A stretch of 64,000 bases of DNA from Trema orientale (taxonomy: Eukaryota > Streptophyta > Magnoliopsida > Rosales > Cannabaceae), in the NCBI GenBank assembly GCA_002914845.1, contig JXTC01000160.1, positions 101,458-165,457 on the forward strand. The letters are read 5' to 3'. Made by a program: the position numbers and the translations under genes. The notes under the pieces are model-generated. The model made no database searches and was not told where the DNA came from. It worked only from the letters and a program-made list of their open reading frames with translations. The number at the start of each line of letters is the position of its first letter. Position 1 is the stretch's first letter. This document shows, in pieces, positions 1 to 12,025 of the stretch.

Positions 1-2931
1 AGAACGTTTTCCCCCAAAAGCAACCATGTTATATGTTGTTACAACCACTCCAGCATTACCACGGAATCTTTCTTTGCTATCTGAAGTGAAACGACAAATT
101 TGGTCCTCTCGGATGGTTGACCAGAGCTTAAACTGAAATGCCCACTGATCCACAGACACAGCATTTGTTGCTAAACAGAGGCAGCTCTTTTTAATTCGGC
201 TGGCCGCAGAAACACCAACTAGAGATTTTCCAGCACCACAGGGCAGCACAATAATACCAGATCTTGCTCTTCCTGCACTTCCAGATAATGAAGTTTTGAG
301 GCCAATGCTTATTGTATTTGTAAACTGACATTGAATGCAAGACAATATGATTATGATTACTAAAGTTACTTGAAAACCCTAGGAATCTAAAGTTACATTG
401 AAAGCTTGTTATACTCACAACCTAAAAGAAAAACAAGCACTGTTTTCTTTATATGAATATGATCGTTTCCAAATCAAGCAAACATATGATTCTATTACTT
501 GGAATTGTATGATTAAATTTGCAAGCTAATCATACTTCATACCGTTTCCAAACATTTTACTTAAGCTCTTCTCCTGATATGGTCTTGGTTGAGCTTGAGG
601 CTTGAGTTCCATGTCAAGATCAGGATTGACCTGCAGCACCATATGAGCAAATATTTGGTTCCATACACCAGACATACCCACGAAATCAGAGAAAATCTCA
701 CACCAGCACAACTGACAAACAATCTATAGCAAGGAAAAGAATCTAGCAAACTTACGGTCTCGTGTCTGAAATCATACTCCTCTAATTATCCTCCAGTACA
801 ACTGACTAACAATCTATAGCAAGGAAAAGAATCTAGCAGACTTACGGTATCATTTCTGAAATCATACTCCTCTAACATGGGATAATTTAGAGCATTTGGC
901 AAGCAACGTTGCTTCACATTTTCAACCTGTGAATAATAAAATCCAGCATAAAAAATCTTTCTGATGTTGTGCAAGAGAGGATTCAAATAAAGTGATCTAC
1001 TAACCAAAATAAAATAATCTGCACAAAGCAACACCGTCAATCCTTACATTAGACTTGCATGTCATTTTTTATGGGCAAAAATAAAGGTTATAATGGATTA
1101 AACAAAGACATTAATGAACCACCACCCACCCCAACCCGAAAATAAATAAATAAAAACTCACGCACCAGCAGGACACAAATTATCTCTCTAAATGACGAAC
1201 TTTGAAAAGAAATGGACAAAACTAAATTAGATATCCAATTATAACACCTCAGTGGTTAACTAAAATGCTGTATACAAAGTACAATTGGCAGAAGTGACAC
1301 AAGGCAGGATAAAAGTGGTGTCCATAGTATCGAAACCCTCAAAATACACCAATGGTATACCTGTGAAGGATCAATTTCGAATGAGTGAGTTTCTTTTTCT
1401 TCGGCTGCAGCAGCCAATTCTGCTTCATTCAGCAACCCATCATGACCATTTCCCATCTCACCCATACTTTTGCTAATAGTAAATCCATCGTTTCCTTGCA
1501 AACCCTATAAAGAACTGTGATGAGATACATTTCACAAGACAGTCCAGTATGCAGACATGGGGAAAGGTAAGCGAAGTATAATACCTGTGAGCAACTAAAA
1601 TGCTCAAAATGAGCTTGTACCAAAATGATCGAGCTAAATAAGTATAATGCCGTATGAACTTCTAAAAGCCAAAAATTAAGCACATGCTATAAGAAGAGAT
1701 AACAAGTTATAAACTACCATAACCACCCATAACAGATCCATTGAAGTTAATCTTACACCATCTAAAACCTCCAACTAATCAATGCAATTAAGGATAAGGA
1801 GCACAAGAATGAATTGTCAGGACAACAAAAAATGACTCTCTAAAAACTATATCATATCAAGGAACTGACCTCAGAAGTAATCCTTGCTCGAGATATAACT
1901 TCATCCTTGAGCAAATTCTTTAGCACCTGAAAATAATTAACAAAAAACATTAGTCCTCCAAAGCCCATTATAATGATATTTAAGAAGAAGAAGAAGAAGA
2001 AAAAAGAGTACAGTTGTAAGTATCTTGCCTCCGGGAATGGGGATTCAACAAAGTACCGGTTCTTCTTAAGCACAAGTTTCACTTTGCCATAGTTGGCCGT
2101 AGAACCATGTATGAAGTCTATCATCTCTTTTGGGAGCTTGGTCTTCGAAAGTTTATTCAAAACAGCTATGATTGTTTCAGTTTCTAGACCAACAGATACC
2201 GCAGCATACAACGAGTGCGGTGTCAAGTTGTATTCATGCATCGATTCCGGCCTAGATATCAGTCATAAACATAAATATTCAACAACCCCACAAAAATTAT
2301 AAACCAAATTTCGACTCCAATTATGTTCAAGACTTGAAAATTTGATACCTGCAAACGGGTTCAGCAATGGCGATAAGGAAATCGTAAGCTTGTTTATACA
2401 AAGGTGAGAATGTTTCAAGGAAAATGCGTCCATCAGCACAGGCCCACAAAGGCCTATTGGCGTGGTCAGGTTTCAACTCTAATTTGCTAAAATCCCTCTT
2501 TTTCCCCTCACCTTGAATCCAATCACAATTTCACCATAATCAATCAAAACCCATAATTCTCAAACCACAAAACCCGAAACACAATCACCAAAAACTCAAA
2601 AAAATAAAAATAAAAAAATAAAAACCACCATACCATCACGCAAATCATCATCCACTTCATCTCCAAAATACCCATCATCGTCTTCAACAAATGTACTCCT
2701 TTGCTCTTCCTGTATCCATACCTTGATCGTATTAAAAACGCAATAACATTTTTATAAAAAAAAAAAAAAAAAAAACATTACAATGAATTACCAACCTTGG
2801 CGGATGATTTGTGCTTCTTATGGGGTCGACCCTTTTCACCTGAAACATCAAAAAGAATAATTAGCTCCAAAAAAAAACGATATGGGTCTGATTGAAAAAG
2901 GAAGAAATAAGGAGAGAATACCGTGTCCCAT
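1..2931 (-). CDS. XPB1: General transcription/DNA repair factor IIH helicase XPB (N-terminal half, partial)
   Basis: XPB (ERCC3/RAD25) is the 3'-5' helicase/translocase of TFIIH and acts in promoter opening and nucleotide excision repair in the nucleus. Ten exons are visible on the minus strand: 2931-2922, 2839-2796, 2709-2634, 2511-2349, 2251-2029, 1926-1870, 1504-1361, 926-846, 630-543 and 272 to beyond base 1. They join in frame to 386 codons, about half of the usual ~770. The start [12 protein letters not shown] is the plant XPB N terminus. Further landmarks are the [20 protein letters not shown] block, the [12 protein letters not shown] block and Walker A motif PCGAGKS around residue 311, followed by the [12 protein letters not shown] region. 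Helicase motifs II-VI lie off the left edge. Intron 5 (2028-1927) appears to use a GC donor. The family assignment is from remembered homologues and is very secure; the exact exon ends follow reading frame and splice consensus. Confidence 0.96.
703..874. repeat. Imperfect tandem duplication spanning the end of XPB exon 8
   Basis: Bases 703-784 and 793-874 are nearly the same sequence at an offset of 90 bases, differing at a handful of positions. On the minus strand the second copy holds the last part of exon 8 and its 5' splice site (exon end 846, GTAAG at 845-841). The first copy holds a duplicate of both, 90 bases further into the intron, so a decoy donor lies at 755-751. Confidence 0.9.
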
Positions 2932-3240
2932 AGCTTCTCTAAATCAAAATTATAGCTTTTAAGCTTGAGATTATTCTTGAACTGCACGTGAAATGTATCG
3001 ATATCAATGTGATCGGCTTGAAGTAGATTGAATGGTCTGAAACCCGAGCCAGAGAGCTCTGTGTATGAAATTTGGAGAGGGTTCTTCTTCTTCTTCTTCG
3101 CACATTATATTACGGGCCCAGGGAAGAGGGAACCGCCTCTACGTACAAGAGGAGGTGATGGCACGCGCTGTTAATCCGAGCGGGACCCACGATTGAAGTT
3201 AGAAGCCCAATTAAAGGCCGGTCCAAAGCCCAACTAATTA
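2932..3240 (-). promoter_or_regulatory. XPB 5' leader and proximal promoter
   Basis: Immediately upstream of the XPB start, a short GAA/CTT run (about 3080-3102) is typical of a plant leader. Beyond it lie several GGCCCA/AGCCCA-type motifs (3115-3121, 3205-3211, 3226-3231), the site II/TCP type element common in plant housekeeping promoters. No clear TATA box is seen. The boundary is inferred. Confidence 0.45.
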
Positions 3241-3353
3241 AAATATGAGGAAATTAGATCTAAGGACAAATTTTATTTTATTTTCCCCCTAAATATGGGG
3301 TGGTTGAGTTATGCCCCACACTAATTTTTTGTTGCAAAAATGTCCCCTATATT

Positions 3354-3735
3354 TAGGGGTGGCAATATAGGTCATGACACGATAACACGACTCGAAACCC
3401 GCACGATTAGCTGAACCTGCTTGACACGAAATTGACTCGAATTGACACGATTAAGTAATTTTTTAATAAATTATATTAAATAATTATTTTCAAAAAAATA
3501 TTTTTTCATGAATTTCTTGTAAATAAAATAAAAAACATAAAGCTAATGAACTAATTTCTCTTACTATAGTAAAACTTAATTAAAAAAATCGAGTAAACTA
3601 ACAATTATACTATTTATATACGTTTTGACCCATCAACCTGCACGTCGTTTTCATTAAATAGGTGCACGTAGGTTAACCTGTTAACGACACGATTTAATTA
3701 GGTTAAACACGACACGACACAGATTGCCACCCCTA
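3354..3735. mobile_element. Non-autonomous hAT-type element, family A (382 bp)
   Basis: The element starts TAGGGGTGGCAAT and ends with the inverted copy ATTGCCACCCCTA. It is flanked on both sides by the identical 8-bp duplication CCTATATT (3346-3353 and 3736-3743), the duplication length of hAT transposons. The subterminal regions carry repeats of ACACGA/CGTGT type. It has no coding capacity. A longer relative with the same ends lies at 59938-60647. Confidence 0.85.
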
Positions 3736-3743
3736 CCTATATT

Positions 3744-4293
3744 TTCTTCATTGATTATTTATTTAAAAATAATAATAATAAAACTTAATTCATTATTAGA
3801 TGTACTATTAGCTCGACATGCGATGCAGCCGAGTTGAAGTAAAAGGAGGTCGAGGCATGAGGAGGTGGTTGTTCATGATCAAAGAAGACGAGGTGGACGA
3901 GTATGGACTCAGTTGCATCCGTCGTCCATAAAGGAAGAGTCGGGTTGCAGAGAAGGAAAAAAAGAGAGATACACCCGCATCGCCTCTCTCCTCTACCATC
4001 ACCTCCACTCCTCTACCGCTTGCCCTCAATTCTCTCTCCTCTCGTTAATACCAGATCAAGTCTTATTTTTAATCACCACCTCCACATTTGTACCATTTTT
4101 TTTTTTAAAAAAAAATGGAGTTTTTGAACTTTTCTTCTAAATTTATTTATATTTAAAAAAAAATAAAAAATAAAAAAATAAACCACCAATCTTGAGCTCT
4201 GGTACATATTGTAGAGATGGGTTTCAACTTTCGATTAGTTTAGTGAGACCAGGCAATGATGTTAAGCTTTGATAGAGATTGGGTAAAGTTTCT
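3744..4293. other. Intergenic, no gene supported
   Basis: Holds a purine-rich then pyrimidine-rich patch (about 3840-4050) that leaves overlapping open frames on both strands. None shows a known domain, splice context or preferred frame. A homopolymer-rich AT stretch follows. Confidence 0.5.
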
Positions 4294-4296
4294 TTA

Positions 4297-4872
4297 GACT
4301 TCATTTGGTATGCAAGAAATGATAGAATAAAATTATATTATTTGAAATGATAAAATTAGATAGGATAGGATAGAATTATCCCATGTTTAGTGTGCTAATT
4401 TTTGTTAGGATAAGATTATTATGTATGTTTCATATTTTTAACTAAATAACAAATTTTGAGGTTTGACTAATTTAGAAAAATATTATTGTTAAAAATAAAA
4501 TTAGAAGCATACCACTTTTAAAACTTAATTATGAAAAAATATCATTTTTAAAAAATTATTTACAAAAATACCATTTTTAAAAAATATTTAAACCACTTTC
4601 TACTTTTAAAAGTTAATTTCAAAAATACCATTTTAAAAATTTAGTTTTGTAAAGTACCATTTTTTATTACTTTAAAAATATTCTGTTATTTTTAATCAAA
4701 TTTCTAATCCCTCCCAATCTCAAGTTCTCAAGAGGATAAAACTATCCCCTTTTAAGGATACTATTTTAAGAGTGAATTATTTTAATGCTATCCAATATTT
4801 CTCATATATATGCACTAAATACGGGATTAATTTAATCCTATCACATCCTTAGCATGCATTCCAAATGGGGCC
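4297..4872. mobile_element. Tourist-like MITE (PIF/Harbinger type)
   Basis: The ends are imperfect inverted repeats: GACTTCATTTGGTATGC at the left, and GCATTCCAAATGGGGCC at the right. They are flanked by TTA on both sides (4294-4296 and 4873-4875), the usual 3-bp target duplication of Harbinger-type elements. The interior is AT-rich, with several degenerate copies of a motif like AAATACCATTTTTAAAA at about 4470-4680. It has no open frame of interest. Confidence 0.65.
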
Positions 4873-4875
4873 TTA

Positions 4876-5726
4876 AAGCACAAAATACATAAAAGCTTCA
4901 ATTTGAGTTGGACACTTGAAACCTTATTCAGTTGGCGTTTCTTTAGGGGCCTCAACATTGCATGCTAACATCATCTTCTTAGTGCCCTTGGTAGCCTCTG
5001 CCTTCTCATTAATGAGTTCAAACCACTGATTAAGAATTAAGCGCTCCCAAATATAGCAGCAAAGAAAGTAGATGAGCAAACTACTGAACCTAACTTGTTT
5101 GGAAAAATCGGTGTTTACCCACTATTTATGCCTTGGAGCTTTTGATCTTACAGTGTTATTCTTTGCTCTATGGGATTTTAATTATGAGGGACTCTTGTCT
5201 CTTGGGTTTCTATTTAGATAGTTGGTTTTTTTTTTTTAGGTTATGATTTATTTTATTTATAATGGTTTATTTCATTTCAATTATTCTATTTTATTACATA
5301 TGCTTAGTTTAGTAATAACATGTTTTATACTTGTTCAAGGCTTTTTATCAGTGGCAAATTTGTCTTTTAATAGCTAAATTTGACAAAAAATTGTTTGGAG
5401 AGTACAAATATTAGGTATTTCTTATTGTAAGGTTATAATTCTCCAGTAATCATAAGAAATTGTTAAAGTTGCAGAAAAACCATACTTAGAAAAGAAATTT
5501 TATAGTTGTCCCTATGTTGAATAAAAAAGGTATTTAATTAATATAAATTTTTCAAAACATTGACTATTTATGTCTTTTTTTATGCAACAATTAAGTTTTA
5601 TCTTTGTTTTCATAGAACTTAACAAAATTATTATTGCACCGCATTGCACCTGGTATTTGTTGTGTAGTTAACTCCACAAATTAACCTCACAAATAAATTC
5701 AGCTTCTTGCCAAAAAAAAAAAAAGT
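4876..5726. other. Intergenic, no gene supported
   Basis: AT-rich spacer with no open frame, RNA gene or repeat structure that I can support. Confidence 0.4.
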
Positions 5727-6013
5727 GGCTTATAGAAATATGACCAAATTTTAGACTTAATTTAAGTAAATATCCATTTGTCAAATGTTATAGCAAAATG
5801 TCCGGTATATATGTTTGTATACCAAGTGTAAAATTTTATATACCAAGTACAAAAAATTATATACCCAGTACATTTCAGTACAGTAACTGAACTTTGTAGA
5901 TAAACATATCTACTAAGTGTAAAAATATATATACCTGAACATTTAGCTATAAAATTTAAAAAATGGACATCTACTTAATCAAATTTAAAATATTAGTCAT
6001 TCACCTAAATTTC
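5727..6013. mobile_element. MITE-like repeat, copy 1
   Basis: About 285 bases that recur at 12712-13003 at high similarity. The two ends are imperfect inverted repeats of one another: the segment after GACCAAATTTTA at the left pairs with the reverse complement of the right end near GTCATTCACC. This suggests a miniature inverted-repeat element. I could not identify a clear target-site duplication, so the superfamily is open. Confidence 0.6.
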
Positions 6014-9000
6014 TCAACAACAAAAAAAAAAGCTTAAAGTCTGAAAATTGAAAAACTCCAAATGGGCCAAATAAATCTCGAATTTATTTAGAAATATACT
6101 ATCTTTTTAGACATTTATTTTTAAAATATTTAGAAAAATACAATTTTTCTTCAAAATTTGAACTTTTCAAAGATAATGGAGATAATCGATTGAGTTATTT
6201 GAATTAACCAGACTCATTACCTCAAGTAACTTGACCAATTATCTCAAATTCCTTATCTATTTGTAAAAAGTTATATTTTTCAAAGTATTTTTAAAAGTGA
6301 TATTTTTATAAATAAATTCATGATTTTTCAAAAAATTAAAATTAAATTCACTTTCAATTTTTTTTTTAAAAAAAAGTTACTATATAAAATCAAATTTTCT
6401 CCAACAAAAAATCCTTTTAATTGTAGATACAAGTTGTTAAATTTTTTTACCAACTCACTACAAAACCGCACCGCGAACATCCCTAGTTATAAATAATAAT
6501 TTCACAATTTTAACTTATATTTTTTCTGAAAACTATTAGTCTAATTTCATATGGTCCTAAATTTCATTTGTGGGTGTGGCTAGGTTCTCTAATTCTCATT
6601 TATTTGATTATTTTGTTGTTTGTTTTCTTTTTCACTTTGTTTTAATCAATTGGTTGTTCTTTTTTTGTCTCCTTATCTCTCTTTATTTTTGTTCTTCACG
6701 TCCAACCAGGTGCTTTGGTCTTTTTATCAACCATTTACTTAAGCAATTATTAGAAGTCAAATAAAATAAAATGGTTCTTTATCGAAATATGAGAATCATA
6801 TAAAGTGACATGTGTGTGTATATATATATATGGGACATCATATAAGTAAATTATTCAATTACAACACAAGAATTTTGTTTTATATGTATAGTTCGATAAA
6901 TTTATGCTTTGTATTACCAGTTAAGTTGTGCATGGAGTATATGGAATATATATTGGTATTTCATTATCAATAAGCATACATGGCATGTGCATGGATATTG
7001 TGGCATACTTTTAAAGTTATGAGACCATATAGGTATTCTAAAGATGTCCATGATGAAAGATATTTTATGAAATGCTTGAACAAATTTATACAGAGTTTTA
7101 AGAAGCCACATGAAAATTTAAATAAAGCAAGTTTATGAATTCTGTGCCACTGTCTCGAAAAAAATGATAAAGATAAAAGTTAAAGAAGATAAGATGAAGG
7201 CCTATAATTAGGTTGTGGTAGCCCAAATTAAGGGACATGTAATAAGTTATGCTCTGTCTCGTCATATAGTAATTCAAGGGCAGCCTTACATCTTAAGTTC
7301 GACATACAGTGATATAATAGAGTAGAGTAAAATAAGGAATCATATCGAACCTCCTCCAGTTACAAGATAATATTAACATTGTAATGAAGAGGTGCCTTAT
7401 GTCTTAAGCTCAATGGGGAAATAATGGTGTAAGGTATGAATAATGAGTTCCACTGAGATGATGGCTAATTAAATGAGAGCCCATGAAAGATGATATATTA
7501 TTTTCAGAAGTCCTAGAGGCACTAGCTAGATCACAATATGCACTATGATAAACGGTCTAATAAAAAGTTCTTAAGTATAGTTTTGAAAGCCCATTATCAT
7601 ATATATTAGTACATGATCATTGATAATATTACATACATTGCTTTACTTATGAACTTTAGCTCACATTAGTCTTGTGTTGTCAGTAATACACCGTATAAGT
7701 AGTTTGTACATGTGAGCTATAGAGCTGGTGCGAAGGTCCAACATCAATATTATATATTTGGATATTCTGACCAAATGTATGGCCCAGTTCACAGATTTGG
7801 ATGCTTGTTATAGCCATATAATAGAGTTGTCTCTATGACTATATATGGGATACTTTAATACAATGTTTTGTATGTATTATACGTAAGTAAAATTTCACGC
7901 TATGTTTATCTGACAATGCTAGTCATTCATTGTGTTTTAAAAGAAAACGAAAAGTTCAAATTAGCTCATATGTTGATATAAATAATGTAGAGAAAGTTTA
8001 AATAAATAATGCCTATCAGTTAAGTAAAGTGTGTTATAAAAAATATTTTATTTGTATCTATAAATATTTCATAATCTAAACTTGAAGTAGAGAATAAGTC
8101 TCATCTATATGAACAACTTTATATGTATATTTTACGTCATGGAATCTTTAGATGTTTATACAAGTATAAATTCAATGATAAGTAAATTTAAATAAATTAT
8201 GGAAAAAAAAAACTTTTATAAAGGGTAAAGCTCCTCATTCAAAGATGGGCATGTATTCTCTTATTTTCGGCCACGAAAGTAAGAAACCCTTTCATATTTG
8301 ATTGTACAAGCACCAGGGATGAAGCCACATAGGGCATAAAGGGGATTATTGATTTTATTTTTCTCGTAAATAACATGTAAACTTTTTTCAAAAATTAGTC
8401 TTTTTACCTCTTTTAAACTAAGTCTTTGCCCCCCTATATTTGAAAAATTTTTATTATGCCCTTGAGTTTTGAGTTAGATCTTTTTATAACTGAAGCACAA
8501 TTGATTTTTGTCCCATCCGAATTAAATATATGTCTCCACCTTTGTAAGGCATTCATTCGACTTTCTATTAATGCATTGACTCTATAAGGCATTCATTGAA
8601 CTTTTTCCACTAATACACGAAGCTGCTTTCAATAATAGTGTCTTGTAATGCGCATTTTGCTAAAAAAAGAAATTTCTTCTATTATTAACACATTGCTAAA
8701 TTTCTTGTCACACTTTTCAAACCTAATTTTTTAATATAATTTTATGTCCTTCAACGTATAAATCTAATATGAGAAAAATCAAAATTCTTATATTTACATT
8801 TTGAAAACACGTGTATATATTTTCCATATGTGAGACTATTATGCCTAAATCTTAGGCTTTGTTTGGTGTATGGGACTAGGACTAGGATTGTTATAATAAT
8901 TATTTGCCTAGTTCATTTTAGGTGCTTGTGGAGAGAGCATAATATGGAAGGAAGGGTGCCATATCCTTGTTGAGAGAGTATACGATGCTTTCGACCATAG

Positions 9001-9260
9001 ACAACCAAAGGAGATGAGAGACAAAAAAAGAAGGAAAAAAGAGAGAACTAATCTATATCTATAACATCTATAACAAGCGTGGATGAGACATTGTACTTTT
9101 TTACTTACTTCAACCATGAATTGATCCTAGCCGTGCATTATTTTTTGATCAAATGGTTGATAACCGTCCAGCTCACAAACAAACGCTCTTTCTCTGGTAT
9201 ACACGTGCTTGTTTTCTCTGGCATCCGTTTCTCTTTTTTGCATTTAATTCATTTTAAAGA
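6014..9260. other. AT-rich intergenic region
   Basis: No gene with a recognisable product. About 6090-6400 repeats low-complexity motifs like those inside the MITE at 4297. Around 7200-7800 the composition is more even and may be an old retrotransposon remnant, but I see no protein motif or terminal repeat to prove it. A one-ended MITE-like end (GGCTTTGTTTGGTGTATGGG) sits at about 8854-8875 without a partner. Confidence 0.4.
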
Positions 9261-9279
9261 GTGAAGTAGCTGACATTTA

Positions 9280-10157
9280 TAATTTTCCTTCACTCTCTCT
9301 CTCTCTCATTGCAGCCTCGCTCAGTCAGGTTCTCTCTCAATCACTGAATATTTTTTGATCTTCTTCTTATTTTTGTTGTTCTTTCTTTTTATTTTTACAT
9401 ATGGCTTTGTGAATGTTTTCAATCGTTTTAGTCAATAGGTCTGTGTAGATTTGTTTTTGCTAGATAGATCTTTTTATTTGCTCTAAAAAAAAAAAAAAAA
9501 AAAAAAGAAGAAGAAGAAGATAGGTGTGTACATCTGAATCATTATTGATTCTTTCAATATTTTTACTTTTCAGTGGCAACAGCAAGCAGCTACTTCTTTA
9601 ATTTGTTTTGCATGCAAGTAATTCTTCAAATTAAGGAGTTTAAGAAATTGTTTCAATCTTTTCCGTTAAGTCTCTTCGTAAAATCTGAGTTCCTTGTTTT
9701 GTTTTTTTTTTTTTTTTTTCTCTTAATTTAATATCTCTGTTATCCTTCTCTGTCTCAAGTCTCCCTTACCCTTGCTCTGTTTGATGATTTTATTTTATTT
9801 TTATTATTAATCTGAAAGACTTACTTTTCAGTGTATTTTAGTGTGCTTGCAGTATATATATAAGTATAAAGAATGAAGATTTTATCCAGAGGAGTGAGCA
9901 TGTAGATACATTCTTATTATTCTTAGCCCATTACTGATATTGCCCTCTTCGTCATGAATTAACATCACTTGATTTAATATTTTCTACTTTTTTATCAAAT
10001 TAACTTGTTTACTTACATTAATTTGAAATATATGAAATATTTGTTTCCCGATTACTAATAACCTTTGATATCTTCTTCGCTTTCTCTTTTGGTGTTTATA
10101 TCAGCAAAGTTCTATGCATCTATGGTGAGACACCATTGGAAATATAGTTAACAGAGG
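9280..10157 (+). ncRNA. Possible spliced non-coding transcript
   Basis: A CT-rich leader-like segment (about 9285-9320) ends in CAG before GTTCTCTC. A short segment at 9574-9615 is preceded by TTTTCAG and followed by GTAATT. Another at 10105-10157 is preceded by TATATCAG and followed by GTAATATT. The three candidate exons contain only very short open frames. This is a pattern judgement from splice-like signals, with no sequence recognised, so it may be nothing. Confidence 0.2.
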
Positions 10158-10159
10158 TA

Positions 10160-11389
10160 ATATTCATAAACCTAATGTGAGGTAACATTGTGGGATTAAT
10201 CTTTTTTTTTTTTTTTTTCCTGCTAGAATAGTTGCCAAATACTATTATTTCATCACGTTTTTTAGCTTGTTATTGCTGTTTTATCCTATTGAGCTCAATA
10301 TTCGTATCTGAAGCTTGAGTAGAAAGGTAGGATAAAGGTTTAATGTACTTAATATGTATGATCATGAATGAGTCTTTCTTAGATTAAAAAGGCTTAACAA
10401 TAGAAGCATTCACATTACATGCCGAAACATTCGACATACGACTATATATAGGGAGATATTTTTTTCCCTGAGGAGTTTTGCCCCTTACTAAAATTTATAA
10501 TCGATGGAGATTGATCTATTATGGAGTTGAGAAAGAAAAAAAAGATGTAATAATTAGTTGGTATATAAGTAAAGATTTTTCTGATACACAGGAACTTGTA
10601 TTTAATTCAAGTCATGAAATTTTAATTGAATTAAACCAGCAGACATTTAATGAGACTTTCATTTTAGTAAGACAATTCTATTGAAATATATTTGGTGTGA
10701 CGTCAATCTTCAAGTGAGATACATAATTCAATTGTAAGTTCTGTTCATAACATTAATGCTAAATTTGTGTTATTTCCTATTCTGATTCTTGTGTTCTTTT
10801 TTTTTTTTTTTCATGCATGTTTGAGGAATCTAATAGATTATTATTTAGAATCTATATATATTTATTTCATCCTCTTTTTCTTCTCCGACGGATATATCCA
10901 TGTTACCTATTATCATTTGTAAACAGTTACATCAATCCAAAAAGAATAAAATAGAGCAATAGAAGAACGGTTGTAAGAAATTCAAAAGTTGATGCCTTTG
11001 GTTTGGGATATATGTTTATTGTGGATTGTAATTTGTCTTTTCTTTTCTCTCTCTTTTCCACCCCCCTCCCCCCTCTTCTTCATGTACGATCACAAAAATA
11101 ATGGTTGAGACTCAAATACAGGTAAAAATGGAAGGCAGATCAAGTAAAAATGGAATGAAGATTTTGAAATTGTATTTGTAAGACTTCCAAATTAAAATAT
11201 ACTAAATAGCTTCATAAATATTCTCAGGACCTTTATTTGTTTTCTCTATTGTTCCATAAAGTGGAACATATATTATTGGTTGACAATTGCCTATGCTAAT
11301 AACCCTTTGTCTTAGTTAAAAGATGCCTTAGAAAATTCTCTAGAAACTGCAACATCTTTTTGACCAAGAACCTCAGACATTTCAATAAA
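10160..11389. other. Intergenic, no gene supported
   Basis: AT-rich, with long T runs near 10203-10218 and 10798-10812. One isolated 68-codon open frame at 10478-10684 has no recognisable domain and no splice context. Confidence 0.4.
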
Positions 11390-12025
11390 ACTAGTAGATA
11401 AGAGTAAAACTAGTAGGAACGTAGTTAACTAGTAAATGAGTGTAATTATTAGCCAATTCATAGTTATTAACTAGCCTAAGGAGAAAATAGGAAAAAAATA
11501 TTTAATGAAGATAATCAACTAGTTTCAATCCTAAGTGAGAAAAATAATCAACTGGTTTTTAAGTATAATTATCAACTAGTTGATAATAAACTAGCCTAAA
11601 AAAAAGGAAAAAGAAAAGAAAAAAGATGTTTAATGAAAATAATCAGCAAGTTTCATTCCTAAGAGTACAAAAAAAAAAAAAAAATAGTCACAACTAATTT
11701 CAATCATACAGGGAAGGAATATAGTCAATTGGTAGATACTTATAATTCTCAACTAGTTATCAACTAATTTAAGATAAAAATAGTCAACTACTAGATAAGT
11801 GTAATTATTAACCAATTTATAGCTAATAATCCACTAGTTTAAAGGAAAAATAATCAACTAATAGATAAGTGTAATTCTCAAGCAATTATAAACTAGTGTG
11901 AAGTTAGTTTAAAGTATAAACTAGTTCAAAAGGAAAATAGTCAACTAGTCGATAAATGTAATTCTCAACCAATTTATAACTATAAACTAGTCAACTAATA
12001 AAGGGAAATAGTCAACTGATATGAT
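11390..12025. repeat. Degenerate tandem array with ACTAGT-containing unit
   Basis: Roughly eight diverged copies of a unit of about 65-75 bases. The recurring order is: GTCAACTAGT-like, GATAAGTGTAATT, TCAACTAGTTAT/ACCAATTTATA, AACTAGTTTAA, then GGAAAATA. Spacing drifts and some copies are interrupted by A runs. It has no coding capacity. Confidence 0.75.

Noticed and set aside
3808..4140. Overlapping open frames on both strands
   Set aside because: They come from a purine/pyrimidine-rich patch; none has a domain, preferred frame or splice context.
8854..8930. MITE end GGCTTTGTTTGGTGTATGGG
   Set aside because: No matching inverted end or target duplication was found, so at most a fragment.
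10478..10684. 68-codon open frame
   Set aside because: Isolated in spacer DNA, no recognisable domain, composition as expected by chance.
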